Positions 1-5,711 are shown, numbered from the stretch's first letter. The stretch is DNA of 6,385 nt from Dehalococcoidia bacterium (GCA_023228745.1 JALOAP010000180.1:1-6385); one strand, 5' to 3'. Notes: a model not told the origin generated them from the sequence alone. Translations and numbers: made by a program.

Positions 1-2
1 AT

Positions 3-668
3 GGTGGCGCGGCGCTGCGGGAGCTCTGTGCGGAGTGCCTGGGGTCCATCAGGCCACTCCACGCGCCGGCACTCGTCACTCAACTCGAATCACTCCTGGG
101 CGAGGGTGCACCGGTCGAGGATGTGCTGTCCCTGGTGGAAAGGTCGCTTCGCAGCGGCGCCTGGGGTGATGACGCGACCGCTATGGAGGTGGCGCTCACC
201 GGGTTGCAGTTCGCGTTCCCCGTCCTGCGGAAGCGCACGCTGGAACTGCTCGAGCGGAACGACATCGCGCCCACCGAGGAGCCGGAACCGGTGTTCGAAG
301 GCGCCAGGGTTGTCGTTGTGGGGGGCCACCCGGGAATGCGTAAGCACGTCGAGCCCACCCTCAGGGGCTGGCAGGTCGATGTCGATTGGCTGGACGCGGA
401 CGCCGCCAGGACCGGCGCCCAGGCGAAGGCGCTCGCATCCGGGAGCGCCGACTTCGTGGTTGTGAACACCTCCTACATCGGCCACGCCGCGAGTGGCCGT
501 GTCCGCGAAGCCGCGGAGGGCGCCGGGACGGTCGTGGTCGAGAACGACGCGACCGGCGTGGGTACCACCTTGCACCGTATCTGGACCAGCCTCCGCGACC
601 TCGGCGAGCGGCCGGCGGCCACGAAACAGCGGAAGACCGATCGCCTGAAGAGGCACGTGCGCCGGTAG
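3..668 (+). CDS. DUF2325-like protein, 5'-truncated by the window edge
   Basis: The frame is open from the first bases of the window to the TAG at 666-668, giving 221 visible residues, so the real start lies upstream. An ATG at position 1 is in another frame and is not this gene. The first part (to about residue 95) is helical, Leu/Glu-rich and carries two nearby Cys (LCAEC). The C-terminal part (about residues 99-200) begins with the strand RVVVVGGHPGM, followed by a second strand ADFVVVNTSYIGHA and then a third, TVVVEND. This is the layout of the DUF2325 family (a small Rossmann-like domain with an N-terminal GG-H/R loop and a later S/T-x-I-x-H signature). A basic tail (KQRKTDRLKRHVRR) ends the protein. 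The molecular function of DUF2325 is not established. The family call rests on motif pattern only. No operon link to leuC is visible, because a 139-nt repeat-bearing spacer separates them. Confidence 0.7.
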   Translation, partial: GGAALRELCAECLGSIRPLHAPALVTQLESLLGEGAPVEDVLSLVERSLRSGAWGDDATAMEVALTGLQFAFPVLRKRTLELLERNDIAPTEEPEPVFEGARVVVVGGHPGMRKHVEPTLRGWQVDVDWLDADAARTGAQAKALASGSADFVVVNTSYIGHAASGRVREAAEGAGTVVVENDATGVGTTLHRIWTSLRDLGERPAATKQRKTDRLKRHVRR

Positions 669-701
669 GTCAGTCGGCAGGCGGCAGTTGCTAGTCGTCA
701 G

Positions 702-734
702 TCGCCAATCGTGAATCGCCAATCGTGAATCGCC
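702..734. repeat. 14-bp direct tandem repeat in the spacer before leuC
   Basis: The unit TCGCCAATCGTGAA occurs twice without mismatch (702-715 and 716-729) and a third copy begins (TCGCC, 730-734). The bases just before it (669-701) hold looser copies of related words (GTCAGTCGG, GTCGTCAGTCGCC), so the whole spacer looks built from short reiterated words. It contains no gene. Confidence 0.85.
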
Positions 735-794
735 CAAGTGCGCCGGACCGCGCCCTGCGATACGCTTATGTTTGACCCCAGCTCCCCGTTTCCC

Positions 795-799
795 GAGGA
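795..799 (+). promoter_or_regulatory. Ribosome binding site deciding the leuC start
   Basis: GAGGA lies 8 nt before the ATG at 808. The frame is open further upstream to a TTG at 772, but that start has no comparable site and would add 12 residues before the conserved LeuC N-terminus. Confidence 0.6.
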
Positions 800-807
800 A
801 CCCGTAC

Positions 808-2214
808 ATGGCGCAACCCCGAACCATTTCGCAGAAAATCTGGGACGATCACCTGGTCCGCTCTGAGCCGGGCAAACCCGATCTTCTCTATATCGACCTC
901 CACCTCGTCCATGAGGTGACGTCGCCCCAGGCCTTTGAGAGCCTTCGCTTGCAGGGCCGCAAGGTCCGGCGGCCCGACCTCACGCTTGCGACCGTGGACC
1001 ACAACGTGCCGACCGTCGATCGCGACCGGCCGTGGGTCGACCCGCTTTCGGTGCAGCAGGTGGAGACACTGAAGCGGAACACCGAGGAGTTCGGGGTGCC
1101 GTATTTTGGCGTGAACGACGTCCGCCAGGGCATCGTGCACGTTATCGGCCCGGAGCAGGGCCTGACGCAGCCGGGCATGACCATCGTCTGCGGCGACAGC
1201 CACACGGCCACGCACGGGGCCTTTGGTGCCCTCGCGTTCGGCATCGGTACGTCAGAGGTCGAGCATGTGCTGGCCACGCAGACGCTGCCGCAGGCGAAGC
1301 CGAAGACGATGTCCGTCGAGGTCAACGGTGAGCTGCCCGAAGGTGTGACCGCGAAGGACGTGATCCTCGCGATCATTCGCAAGATCGGTGTATCCGGCGG
1401 CGTCGGCCACGTAATCGAATACCGTGGCGATGTCATTCGCGCGCTCTCTATGGAGGGCCGCATGACCATCTGCAACATGTCGATCGAAGGCGGCGCCCGG
1501 GCCGGGCTCGTCGCGCCGGACGATACGACCTTCGCCTATGTGGAGGGCCGCAACTTCGCGCCGAAGGGAGCTGACTGGGAGAAGGCGCTGGACTACTGGC
1601 GCTCGCTGCCGACGGACGAAGGCGCGGAGTTCGACACCTATGTGGAGCTGCGCGGCGAGGAAATTGAGCCGTGTGTGACGTGGGGCACGACGCCCGCACA
1701 GAGCGTGCCGGTCTCGGGCCGCGTGCCCGATCCATCGGAGGCATCGTCACCGCAGGCACGGGAGCTGGCCGAGCGCAGCCTCGTCTATATGGACCTTGAG
1801 CCCGGCACCCCGATCCAGGAGATCAAGCTGGACCGCATCTTCCTCGGGTCGTGCACGAACTCGCGCATCGAGGACCTGCGGGCCGCGGCGGAGATTGTGA
1901 AGGGCCGCAAAGTCGCAAACACGCTGCGTGCCATGGTGGTGCCTGGGTCCGGGCTGGTGAAACTGCAGGCCGAGCAGGAAGGCCTCGACAAGGTCTTCAA
2001 GGATGCTGGCTTCGAATGGCGGGACGCTGGCTGTTCGATGTGCCTCGGCATGAACCCGGACATCCTGCTCCCCGGGGAGCGCTGCGCCAGCACTTCGAAC
2101 CGGAACTTCGAAGGCCGCCAGGGGCGCGGAGGGCGCACGCACCTCGTGAGCCCGCAGATGGCGGCGGCAGCAGCCATCGCCGGGCACTTCGTCGACATCC
2201 GAGAGTGGAAGTAG
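808..2214 (+). CDS. leuC: 3-isopropylmalate dehydratase large subunit LeuC
   Basis: Catalytic [4Fe-4S] subunit of isopropylmalate isomerase, which converts 2-isopropylmalate to 3-isopropylmalate in cytoplasmic leucine biosynthesis and acts as a complex with LeuD. The product is 468 aa, the normal length for bacterial-type LeuC. It opens with a typical MAQPRTISQKIWDDHLV start. The aconitase-fold signatures are intact: VDHNVPT, CGDSHTATHG (residues 128-137), GTSEVEHVLATQTL and FLGSCTNSRIEDLR. Three cluster-ligating cysteines are present at Cys349, Cys409 and Cys412, the last two in GCSMC. The segment MTICNMSIEGGARAG is typical of the leucine enzyme rather than of aconitase. The ATG at 808 was chosen for its GAGGA site and its match to family N-termini. 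leuD follows after 101 nt. The isomerase identity is certain; use on related substrates such as citramalate-derived acids cannot be excluded from sequence. Confidence 0.97.
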   Translation: MAQPRTISQKIWDDHLVRSEPGKPDLLYIDLHLVHEVTSPQAFESLRLQGRKVRRPDLTLATVDHNVPTVDRDRPWVDPLSVQQVETLKRNTEEFGVPYFGVNDVRQGIVHVIGPEQGLTQPGMTIVCGDSHTATHGAFGALAFGIGTSEVEHVLATQTLPQAKPKTMSVEVNGELPEGVTAKDVILAIIRKIGVSGGVGHVIEYRGDVIRALSMEGRMTICNMSIEGGARAGLVAPDDTTFAYVEGRNFAPKGADWEKALDYWRSLPTDEGAEFDTYVELRGEEIEPCVTWGTTPAQSVPVSGRVPDPSEASSPQARELAERSLVYMDLEPGTPIQEIKLDRIFLGSCTNSRIEDLRAAAEIVKGRKVANTLRAMVVPGSGLVKLQAEQEGLDKVFKDAGFEWRDAGCSMCLGMNPDILLPGERCASTSNRNFEGRQGRGGRTHLVSPQMAAAAAIAGHFVDIREWK

Positions 2215-2301
2215 GCTATCGGCCTTTGGCTTTTGGCTGTTGGTAAGCTGGTCGCAACTGCCACCATCGCTCCAACAGCTACCAGCCAATAGCTACGAGC
2301 C
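2214..2301. repeat. Imperfect inverted repeat filling the leuC-leuD spacer
   Basis: The arm at 2214-2244 pairs with 2271-2301. By hand alignment 21 of 31 positions match, including an uninterrupted inner stem GCTGTTGG (2236-2243) with CCAACAGC (2272-2279), a TTGGCT/AGCCAA block and an outer GGCT/AGCC block. The arms consist of reiterated words (GGCT, TTTGGC, AGCTA). The right arm ends just before the leuD ribosome site, so a folded transcript could influence leuD expression. That effect is inference; the repeat itself is visible. Confidence 0.65.
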
Positions 2302-2303
2302 CC

Positions 2304-2309
2304 GGAGGG
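2304..2309 (+). promoter_or_regulatory. leuD ribosome binding site
   Basis: GGAGGG, 6 nt before the ATG at 2316. It is the strongest Shine-Dalgarno match on the + strand of the window and shows that leuD starts independently rather than by coupling to leuC. Confidence 0.75.
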
Positions 2310-2315
2310 AATCCG

Positions 2316-2921
2316 ATGCAGAAGTTCGAACCCGTGAAGGGCCGCGCGATCCCGCTGAATCGCGCTGATGTGGATACCGACCAGATCATCCCGGCGCAAT
2401 ACCTGAAGCGCATCGAGCGCACGGGCTTCGGTCAATTTGCCTTCGAGCAGTGGCGCAAGGACCCGGACTTCGTGCTCAACAACGAGGCGTACGCCGGGGC
2501 GCCTATCCTTATTACCGGCCCGAACTTCGGCTGCGGCTCCTCGCGTGAGCATGCGCCGTGGGCGCTCGAGGACCTCGGCCTGAAGGTCATCATTGCGCCA
2601 TCGTTCGCCGACATCTTCCGCAACAACTGCGGGAAGATCGGGCTGCTCACCGTCGTCCTGCCACAGGAGGACATCGATCACCTGCTCGCGCGGGCGGAGG
2701 AGCTGCCTTCGAGCGAGATCGTGGTGGACCTGGAGTCGCAGACCGTGGCCACGGCCGATGGCACCTTTGTCCGCAACTTCGACATCGACCCGAACGTGAA
2801 GCACAACCTGCTGAACGGGCTCGACGATATCGGCATCACGCTGCAGGACCAGCACAAGATCGCGGAGTTCGAGCAGCGCCGCCTCCCCTACTATCCCAGC
2901 ACCGCAGCGGCGACAGCGTGA
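2316..2921 (+). CDS. leuD: 3-isopropylmalate dehydratase small subunit LeuD
   Basis: Small (swivel-domain) subunit that pairs with LeuC in isopropylmalate isomerase. It is 201 aa, the size of the longer bacterial LeuD type rather than the roughly 165-aa archaeal or homoaconitase type. Visible motifs are NRADVDTDQIIPAQYLKRI (residues 15-33, the substrate-side loop), the GPNFGCGSSREHAPWAL signature (68-84) and APSFADIFRNNCGKIGLL (94-111). A later VKHNLLNGLDDIGITLQ block (161-177) is typical of the full-length form. The short Pro/Ala tail (YYPSTAAATA) is variable. The start is fixed by GGAGGG at 6 nt. The TGA stop overlaps the GTG start of the next small gene, implying a leuC-leuD-small gene operon. 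Confidence 0.97.
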   Translation: MQKFEPVKGRAIPLNRADVDTDQIIPAQYLKRIERTGFGQFAFEQWRKDPDFVLNNEAYAGAPILITGPNFGCGSSREHAPWALEDLGLKVIIAPSFADIFRNNCGKIGLLTVVLPQEDIDHLLARAEELPSSEIVVDLESQTVATADGTFVRNFDIDPNVKHNLLNGLDDIGITLQDQHKIAEFEQRRLPYYPSTAAATA

Positions 2922-3082
2922 GCGAGGAGCGCCGGCGCGGTTCGTTCGGCGCCGTGGTGACGAACTGGCGCACCTACGATGCGACGTTCGCGACCAAGCT
3001 GCGCCTGCTCCTGCGGAACAACTGGACGAAGGTGCGCACGCGCAGCGACTGCTGCGGCAATTTTGGCGAGCCCGGTTGCTGA
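2918..3082 (+). CDS. 54-aa microprotein with C-terminal Cys tail, coupled to leuD
   Basis: The GTG at 2918 overlaps the leuD stop by four bases (GTGA) in the -1 frame relative to leuD, a classic arrangement for translational coupling. It has no good Shine-Dalgarno sequence of its own. The 54-residue product is basic and begins VSEERRRGSFGAV. A Leu/Arg-rich, probably helical middle (TKLRLLLRNNWTKVRTR) follows, and the protein ends in DCCGNFGEPGC, with Cys45, Cys46 and Cys54 as the very last residue. There is no signal peptide or clear membrane segment. I recall small proteins ending in CCGNxGxPGC-like tails in other bacteria, but cannot name a characterised family. A thiol or metal-binding role is inference from the cysteines. 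The same frame is open further upstream, inside leuD, but that part reads as an ordinary shadow of leuD. Confidence 0.7.
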   Translation: MSEERRRGSFGAVVTNWRTYDATFATKLRLLLRNNWTKVRTRSDCCGNFGEPGC

Positions 3083-3093
3083 CAGGTCCCGGA

Positions 3094-3112
3094 AGAGCCC
3101 GGTCCGGGCTCT
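3094..3112. terminator. GC-rich hairpin between convergent genes (weak terminator candidate)
   Basis: AGAGCCCGG (3094-3102) and CCGGGCTCT (3104-3112) are perfect inverted copies around one base; realistically this is an 8-bp stem with a 3-nt loop. It starts 11 nt after the small gene's stop and lies 16 nt beyond the end of the haemoglobin gene, where it could serve both strands. Neither side has a T-run, so intrinsic termination is uncertain; it may instead protect the mRNA 3' end. Confidence 0.45.
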
Positions 3113-3120
3113 GAACAGGA

Positions 3121-3132
3121 GTAGCCGGCTAC
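3121..3132. repeat. 12-bp perfect palindrome at the haemoglobin stop codon
   Basis: GTAGCCGGCTAC is its own reverse complement and contains the TAG stop of the haemoglobin gene. It shares the words GTAGCC/GGCTAC with the heptamer array at 4791-4825 and may be a remnant of the same kind of repeat. Confidence 0.6.
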
Positions 3133-3530
3133 TGCAAGACGGCGTCGTTCAGCGGTTCGCGCGGGACGTCTTCGTCATCGTTCACCATGTGGTGCGCGAG
3201 CGGCCCCCAGCTTTGGAAGATCACGGACTGGGCTTCGCCCGGCACGTTGCAGGCCTGCATGGCGCCGCGCATGTGGCGCAGCCACTTGCCGGCGGCGAGC
3301 TTATCGATGACGAAGGGGAAGTGGCGCCGCCGTAGCCGCGGGTGGCCGTAGCGTTCGCTGTAGCGCGGCCCGCCGCCGGTCCACTGCTCCATGAACAGCT
3401 TGAGCTTGCCCGGCTCCAGGTCCTGCGGGTAAATCGGCCGCATGTGCGAGTCTTGTTCGACCCGCGAATAGAACTCCTCGACGATCTTGTCGATACCTTC
3501 GCGCCCGCCCAGCGCTTCAAATAGTGTCAT
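3129..3530 (-). CDS. Group II truncated haemoglobin (GlbO-like)
   Basis: Small 2-on-2 haem globin, presumably cytosolic. Family members bind O2 and have been linked to oxygen, NO or peroxide chemistry; the substrate here is not determined. At 133 aa it is close to Mycobacterium tuberculosis GlbO as I remember it, and lines up by eye along its length: TLFEALGG, EEFYSRVEQD, RPIYPQDL, GGGPRYSERYGHPRLRRRH and KWLRHM. The hallmark group II residues are present: Tyr21 (B10), Tyr34 (CD1), proximal His70 (F8) and Trp83 (G8). The ATG at 3530 gives the usual N-terminus. An in-frame ATG at 3539 and a GTG at 3560 are possible longer starts, and none has a convincing ribosome site. The 196-aa gene lies 78 nt upstream on the same strand, so co-transcription is possible. 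Confidence 0.93.
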   Translation of the reverse strand: MTLFEALGGREGIDKIVEEFYSRVEQDSHMRPIYPQDLEPGKLKLFMEQWTGGGPRYSERYGHPRLRRRHFPFVIDKLAAGKWLRHMRGAMQACNVPGEAQSVIFQSWGPLAHHMVNDDEDVPREPLNDAVLQ

Positions 3531-3590
3531 CCCACCCATGGCCCCAGTATTGGCGACCACGCCGCCGAGGGCGAACTGCGCACTTTCCCT

Positions 3591-3609
3591 GCAGGCCGCG
3601 ACGGCCTGC
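3591..3609 (-). terminator. Hairpin immediately after the 196-aa gene's stop
   Basis: GCAGGCCG (3591-3598) and CGGCCTGC (3602-3609) form a perfect 8-bp stem with a 3-nt loop, starting on the last base of the TAG stop. No T-run follows on the - strand. It sits between the 196-aa gene and the haemoglobin gene, so it could be a partial terminator or an mRNA-processing/stability element that lets the two be expressed at different levels. Confidence 0.4.
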
Positions 3610-4199
3610 TACCGCGTGCCGGGTTCGAGGCGGCGTTCGCCCCCGCCATCGGAGCCGCCCGAGCCGCGTTCGACCACGTCGTCGAAGAGCGCGCGGAAGT
3701 TGACCATTGCCTGGCGGAGCTCTTCCGTGGTTGCCGCGCCGGTGTCGTTCTTTACGGCGATGCCGTGCGCTTCGCGGTAGTTCGAAACGACTTCCGGGTG
3801 GTCCACGGAGATATCGGCGGAGTGCTGTTCGAAGTCTCCGACGGGGTAGCCGCGGAGTTCCATCGCCTCGTTGATGAGCCGATCGGCGTCGTGGATCGCG
3901 GCGCGGGGGTCGTCGACAAAGCGGGCCTGGGCCGACTCCCAGGCGGAGCTGAGGCGGGTACGCTGTCCATCCGAAAGCGGGCGGATATCGAGCCGTTCGA
4001 CCCGCTCCTTTCGCGCGTCGAGCTGTTTTTCCGCACGGGAACGGTCGCCGTAGTCGGCGACGGCCTGGTCGTATTCGGAGCCGAAGCGGCTCTGGAGTGC
4101 GCTGCTGTGGCGGCGGCGCGACGCGAGGTAGGCGATGCCGATGATGATGATGGCGGCGATGAGCACCGCGACGATGAGGATCCATACCCAGGTGTCCAT
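3609..4199 (-). CDS. Membrane-anchored conserved protein with DDPR/LRQAM core
   Basis: 196 aa. Residues 4-26 are one strongly hydrophobic segment (WVWILIVAVLIAAIIIIGIAYL) followed by RRR, so the protein is predicted to be a single-pass anchor with the C-terminal bulk in the cytoplasm. Then come RFGSEYDQAV (38-47), a charged coiled-coil-like stretch (53-70) and LDIRPLSDGQR. The core domain is WESAQARFVDDPRAAIHDADRLINEAM (87-113). A second half follows: GYPVGDFEQHSADISVDHPEVV (117-138), then TEELRQAMVNFRALFDDVV (158-176). The last 20 residues are Gly/Ser/Arg-rich and probably disordered. I recognise this as the pattern of a widespread hypothetical family but know no function. The start at 4199 is set by AGGAGG 6 nt upstream, rejecting an in-frame start at 4289 inside the preceding gene. 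It is second in a two- or three-gene operon. Confidence 0.88.
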   Translation of the reverse strand: MDTWVWILIVAVLIAAIIIIGIAYLASRRRHSSALQSRFGSEYDQAVADYGDRSRAEKQLDARKERVERLDIRPLSDGQRTRLSSAWESAQARFVDDPRAAIHDADRLINEAMELRGYPVGDFEQHSADISVDHPEVVSNYREAHGIAVKNDTGAATTEELRQAMVNFRALFDDVVERGSGGSDGGGERRLEPGTR

Positions 4200-4205
4200 C
4201 TGAGG

Positions 4206-4211
4206 CCTCCT
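4206..4211 (-). promoter_or_regulatory. Ribosome binding site of the 196-aa gene
   Basis: AGGAGG on the - strand, 6 nt before the ATG at 4199 and inside the 13-nt gap after the 134-aa gene. This consensus site decides the start of the membrane-anchored protein. Confidence 0.85.
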
Positions 4212-4212
4212 T

Positions 4213-4617
4213 TCAGATGGCGAGCAACCGGCGGAAGAAGGCGCGGTATTGTTGCATCGCCTGGCGCAAGTCTTCGGTGGAGGCGTCACCGCCGCGGTCC
4301 CACTGCTCTTCGAGGCGGCGGCGCGCTGAAAGGAACTGGTTGCTGAGCTGCTGCATCGTGTCGGAGACGAGCCGGTCGGCCTGGGTGACGGCGCGGCGTG
4401 GGTCGTCGATGAACACGCGCTGGATCTCCTCCCAGCGGTCGCTCATCTCGTTCGTATCGTCGCGTGAAAAGAGCTCAAGGTGCTCTTCGCGGCCGGTCTG
4501 CGGGAGTTCGGCGTCGTGCACCTCCTGGTGCGCGCCCATGTCTTCGCCGCGGTCTTCATCGTGCTCTTCGGTGCGCGCGCTGCGGACGGCGCCCGGGCGT
4601 TCTTGGTTCCGTTCCAT
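4213..4617 (-). CDS. Soluble acidic paralogue of the neighbouring 196-aa protein
   Basis: 134 aa without a membrane segment or signal peptide. Residues 1-48 are Glu/Asp/Arg/His-rich and probably disordered. Next come LELFSRDD and the core RWEEIQRVFIDDPRRAVTQ (61-79), ADRLVSDTM (80-88), a helix with many charges (RRRLEEQWDRGGD, 99-111) and STEDLRQAMQQYRAFFRRLL (113-132). The core and the LRQAM-RAFF block match the adjacent gene's residues 87-113 and 158-172, so the two are diverged paralogues. The spacer between the blocks is about 24 residues here and about 44 there, where an extra GYPVGDFEQ...DHPEVV module is inserted. The ATG at 4617 is preferred because of GAAGG 5 nt upstream; TTG (4659) and GTG (4653) alternatives exist. 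Function unknown; I recall similar short proteins in other high-GC bacteria but no assay-backed role. It lies 13 nt from the next gene, so an operon is likely. Confidence 0.85.
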   Translation of the reverse strand: MERNQERPGAVRSARTEEHDEDRGEDMGAHQEVHDAELPQTGREEHLELFSRDDTNEMSDRWEEIQRVFIDDPRRAVTQADRLVSDTMQQLSNQFLSARRRLEEQWDRGGDASTEDLRQAMQQYRAFFRRLLAI

Positions 4618-4622
4618 GCGTA

Positions 4623-4627
4623 CCTTC
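4623..4627 (-). promoter_or_regulatory. Ribosome binding site of the 134-aa gene
   Basis: GAAGG on the - strand, 5 nt before the ATG at 4617. It supports this start over the upstream in-frame TTG and GTG codons. Confidence 0.5.
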
Positions 4628-4790
4628 GCGGGCGGAGACTTCCAGTCGCCCACGTGCAATCTAGCGATGGACGCTCTCGCAATGACTAACCAGATGGGAA
4701 AAGAGGTGTCGCGGTGATTGCAGTGGCTGCGGGTGGGCTGCGCCGTGCCCCGTGCGCCCGCTGCCAGTCCGGTGTGGTTGATTGGGCCGA

Positions 4791-4825
4791 CTACCGGCTA
4801 CCGGCTACCGGCTACCGGCTACCGA
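4791..4825. repeat. Heptamer tandem array overlapping the kinase gene's 3' end
   Basis: Four perfect CTACCGG units (4791-4818) are followed by a fifth that ends in A (CTACCGA, 4819-4825). On the - strand the array encodes the last codons and the TAG stop of the kinase gene. The stop lies within the second unit read, so expansion or loss of later units would not alter the protein. The rest of the spacer (4618-4790) holds no gene that I can support. Confidence 0.9.
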
Positions 4826-5705
4826 TTGCCGCCTGCCGTTTGGCGGCGAGGTGGCGCTCGAGGGCACGGATGTCGGCGTCGGTGGCCCAGCCGCGCCCAT
4901 CTTGCACGGCCTCGCGCAGGTCAGTGAGGTGGGCAGCCATGGCGGCGGCTTCGAAGAGGGGTTCGAGGGGAAAGCCGCCGGCTTCGGCTTCGTAGCCGCT
5001 GCGCCAGGCGCGGGCGAGCAACCCGCGGACTTTGCCGATGATGGGCCGCAGCCGGGTTGGTGGCGCGGGTGCGAGCACCAGGAGGACGTACGTTCGTGCG
5101 AGGTCGAGCCGGCGGTCGCCGAGGCGTGCATTCGGGAAATCCACAAGACCCGTAATCCGCCCTCCCTCGACGAGCACATTGAGCGGGTGGTAGTCGAAGT
5201 GGCAGAAGGCGTCCTGGCGTAACTCTTTTTCGAGCGCGGCGCGAAGCTGCGCATCGTGGACGGGAGCGAGACGGCGTGAGGGTTCGAACGGCGCGAGGCC
5301 AAGTGGCTGGAGCGAGTGGAGCCGCGCCTGCAGCCGCCCGAAGGCGCGCCCGAGCTGCCACGTGCGCCACGGCTGTGCCTGGACGGCGGCGGCCATGGTA
5401 CGGCCGGGCAACCACTCCTGCACGATGAATGGTGTGGCTTCGAACTCACCCTCGGCTTCGATTGCGGGTGCGGGAAGGCGCGCGAGGTGGGCGGCGCGGA
5501 GGGCGTTCGCTTCGTTGGCAGCGACTTCGCGGACATGCTCCGGGTCCTTGGATGTGCGGTGGAGCCGCAGGGCGTGCTCGCGTCCATCGGCAGTACGAAA
5601 GCGCCAGATGTAGGTGTCCCAGCCGCCCGTTACGGGTGTGAACTCGCCCGCGGCCTGCCAGCCGATGGTCGCCAGGACATCGCCGGGGTCCGGGGTTTCG
5701 GGCAT
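4812..5705 (-). CDS. Aminoglycoside-phosphotransferase-family kinase (APH fold)
   Basis: 297-aa cytoplasmic protein of the APH/choline-kinase-like phosphotransferase family, which moves phosphate from ATP to a small-molecule hydroxyl. Domains in order: a nucleotide loop VTGGWDTYIWRF (25-36); HALRLHR (44-50), where this family often has an LRL strand; a hinge region FIVQEWLPGRT (93-103); the catalytic loop CHFDYHPLNVLV (168-179) with His169, Asp171 and Asn176; and the metal-binding LVDFPNARLGDRRLDLA (187-203) with Asp189. The catalytic set is intact. Phe occupies the position where HGD is usual, and the more common DW is DF here. The substrate is unknown; the family covers sugars, antibiotics, amino acids and more, so a resistance label would be unjustified. 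The start at 5705 follows a -10-like TACAGT at 6 nt, with no Shine-Dalgarno sequence. The last four residues derive from the heptamer repeat. Confidence 0.88.
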   Translation of the reverse strand: MPETPDPGDVLATIGWQAAGEFTPVTGGWDTYIWRFRTADGREHALRLHRTSKDPEHVREVAANEANALRAAHLARLPAPAIEAEGEFEATPFIVQEWLPGRTMAAAVQAQPWRTWQLGRAFGRLQARLHSLQPLGLAPFEPSRRLAPVHDAQLRAALEKELRQDAFCHFDYHPLNVLVEGGRITGLVDFPNARLGDRRLDLARTYVLLVLAPAPPTRLRPIIGKVRGLLARAWRSGYEAEAGGFPLEPLFEAAAMAAHLTDLREAVQDGRGWATDADIRALERHLAAKRQAAIGSR

Positions 5706-5711
5706 GGGGGG

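Noticed and set aside
761..766. TACGCT as a -10 box for leuC
   Set aside because: It fits TANNNT, but no -35 partner is found at 16-18 nt, and several similar hexamers occur nearby.
669..807. Leucine attenuator leader peptide or T-box upstream of leuC
   Set aside because: No short frame with a run of leucine codons and no T-box or terminator/antiterminator structure could be seen; the spacer is mainly repeat words.
90..827. 245-aa open frame antisense to the DUF2325-like gene
   Set aside because: It is a shadow of the + strand frame, running through the repeat-bearing spacer and into the leuC start, with low-complexity Arg/Gly-rich composition.
1785..2855. 356-aa open frame antisense to the end of leuC and to leuD
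   Set aside because: It lies entirely opposite two certain genes; long antisense frames are expected at this GC content, and the translation has no recognisable domain.
2558..3082. 174-aa + strand frame overlapping most of leuD
   Set aside because: Its first 120 residues are an out-of-frame reading of leuD; only the last 54 codons (from 2918) are supported, and these are annotated as the small coupled gene.
3765..4346. 193-aa + strand frame opposite the 196-aa and 134-aa genes
   Set aside because: It is antisense to two genes with good ribosome sites and paralogous motifs; the frame has no such support.
4791..4825. CRISPR-like array
   Set aside because: The units are 7 bp and contiguous without spacers; this is a simple tandem repeat.
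4812..5705. Antibiotic resistance gene
   Set aside because: The APH fold covers many substrates, the protein shows no subgroup signature for a drug-modifying enzyme, and the surroundings are chromosomal housekeeping.
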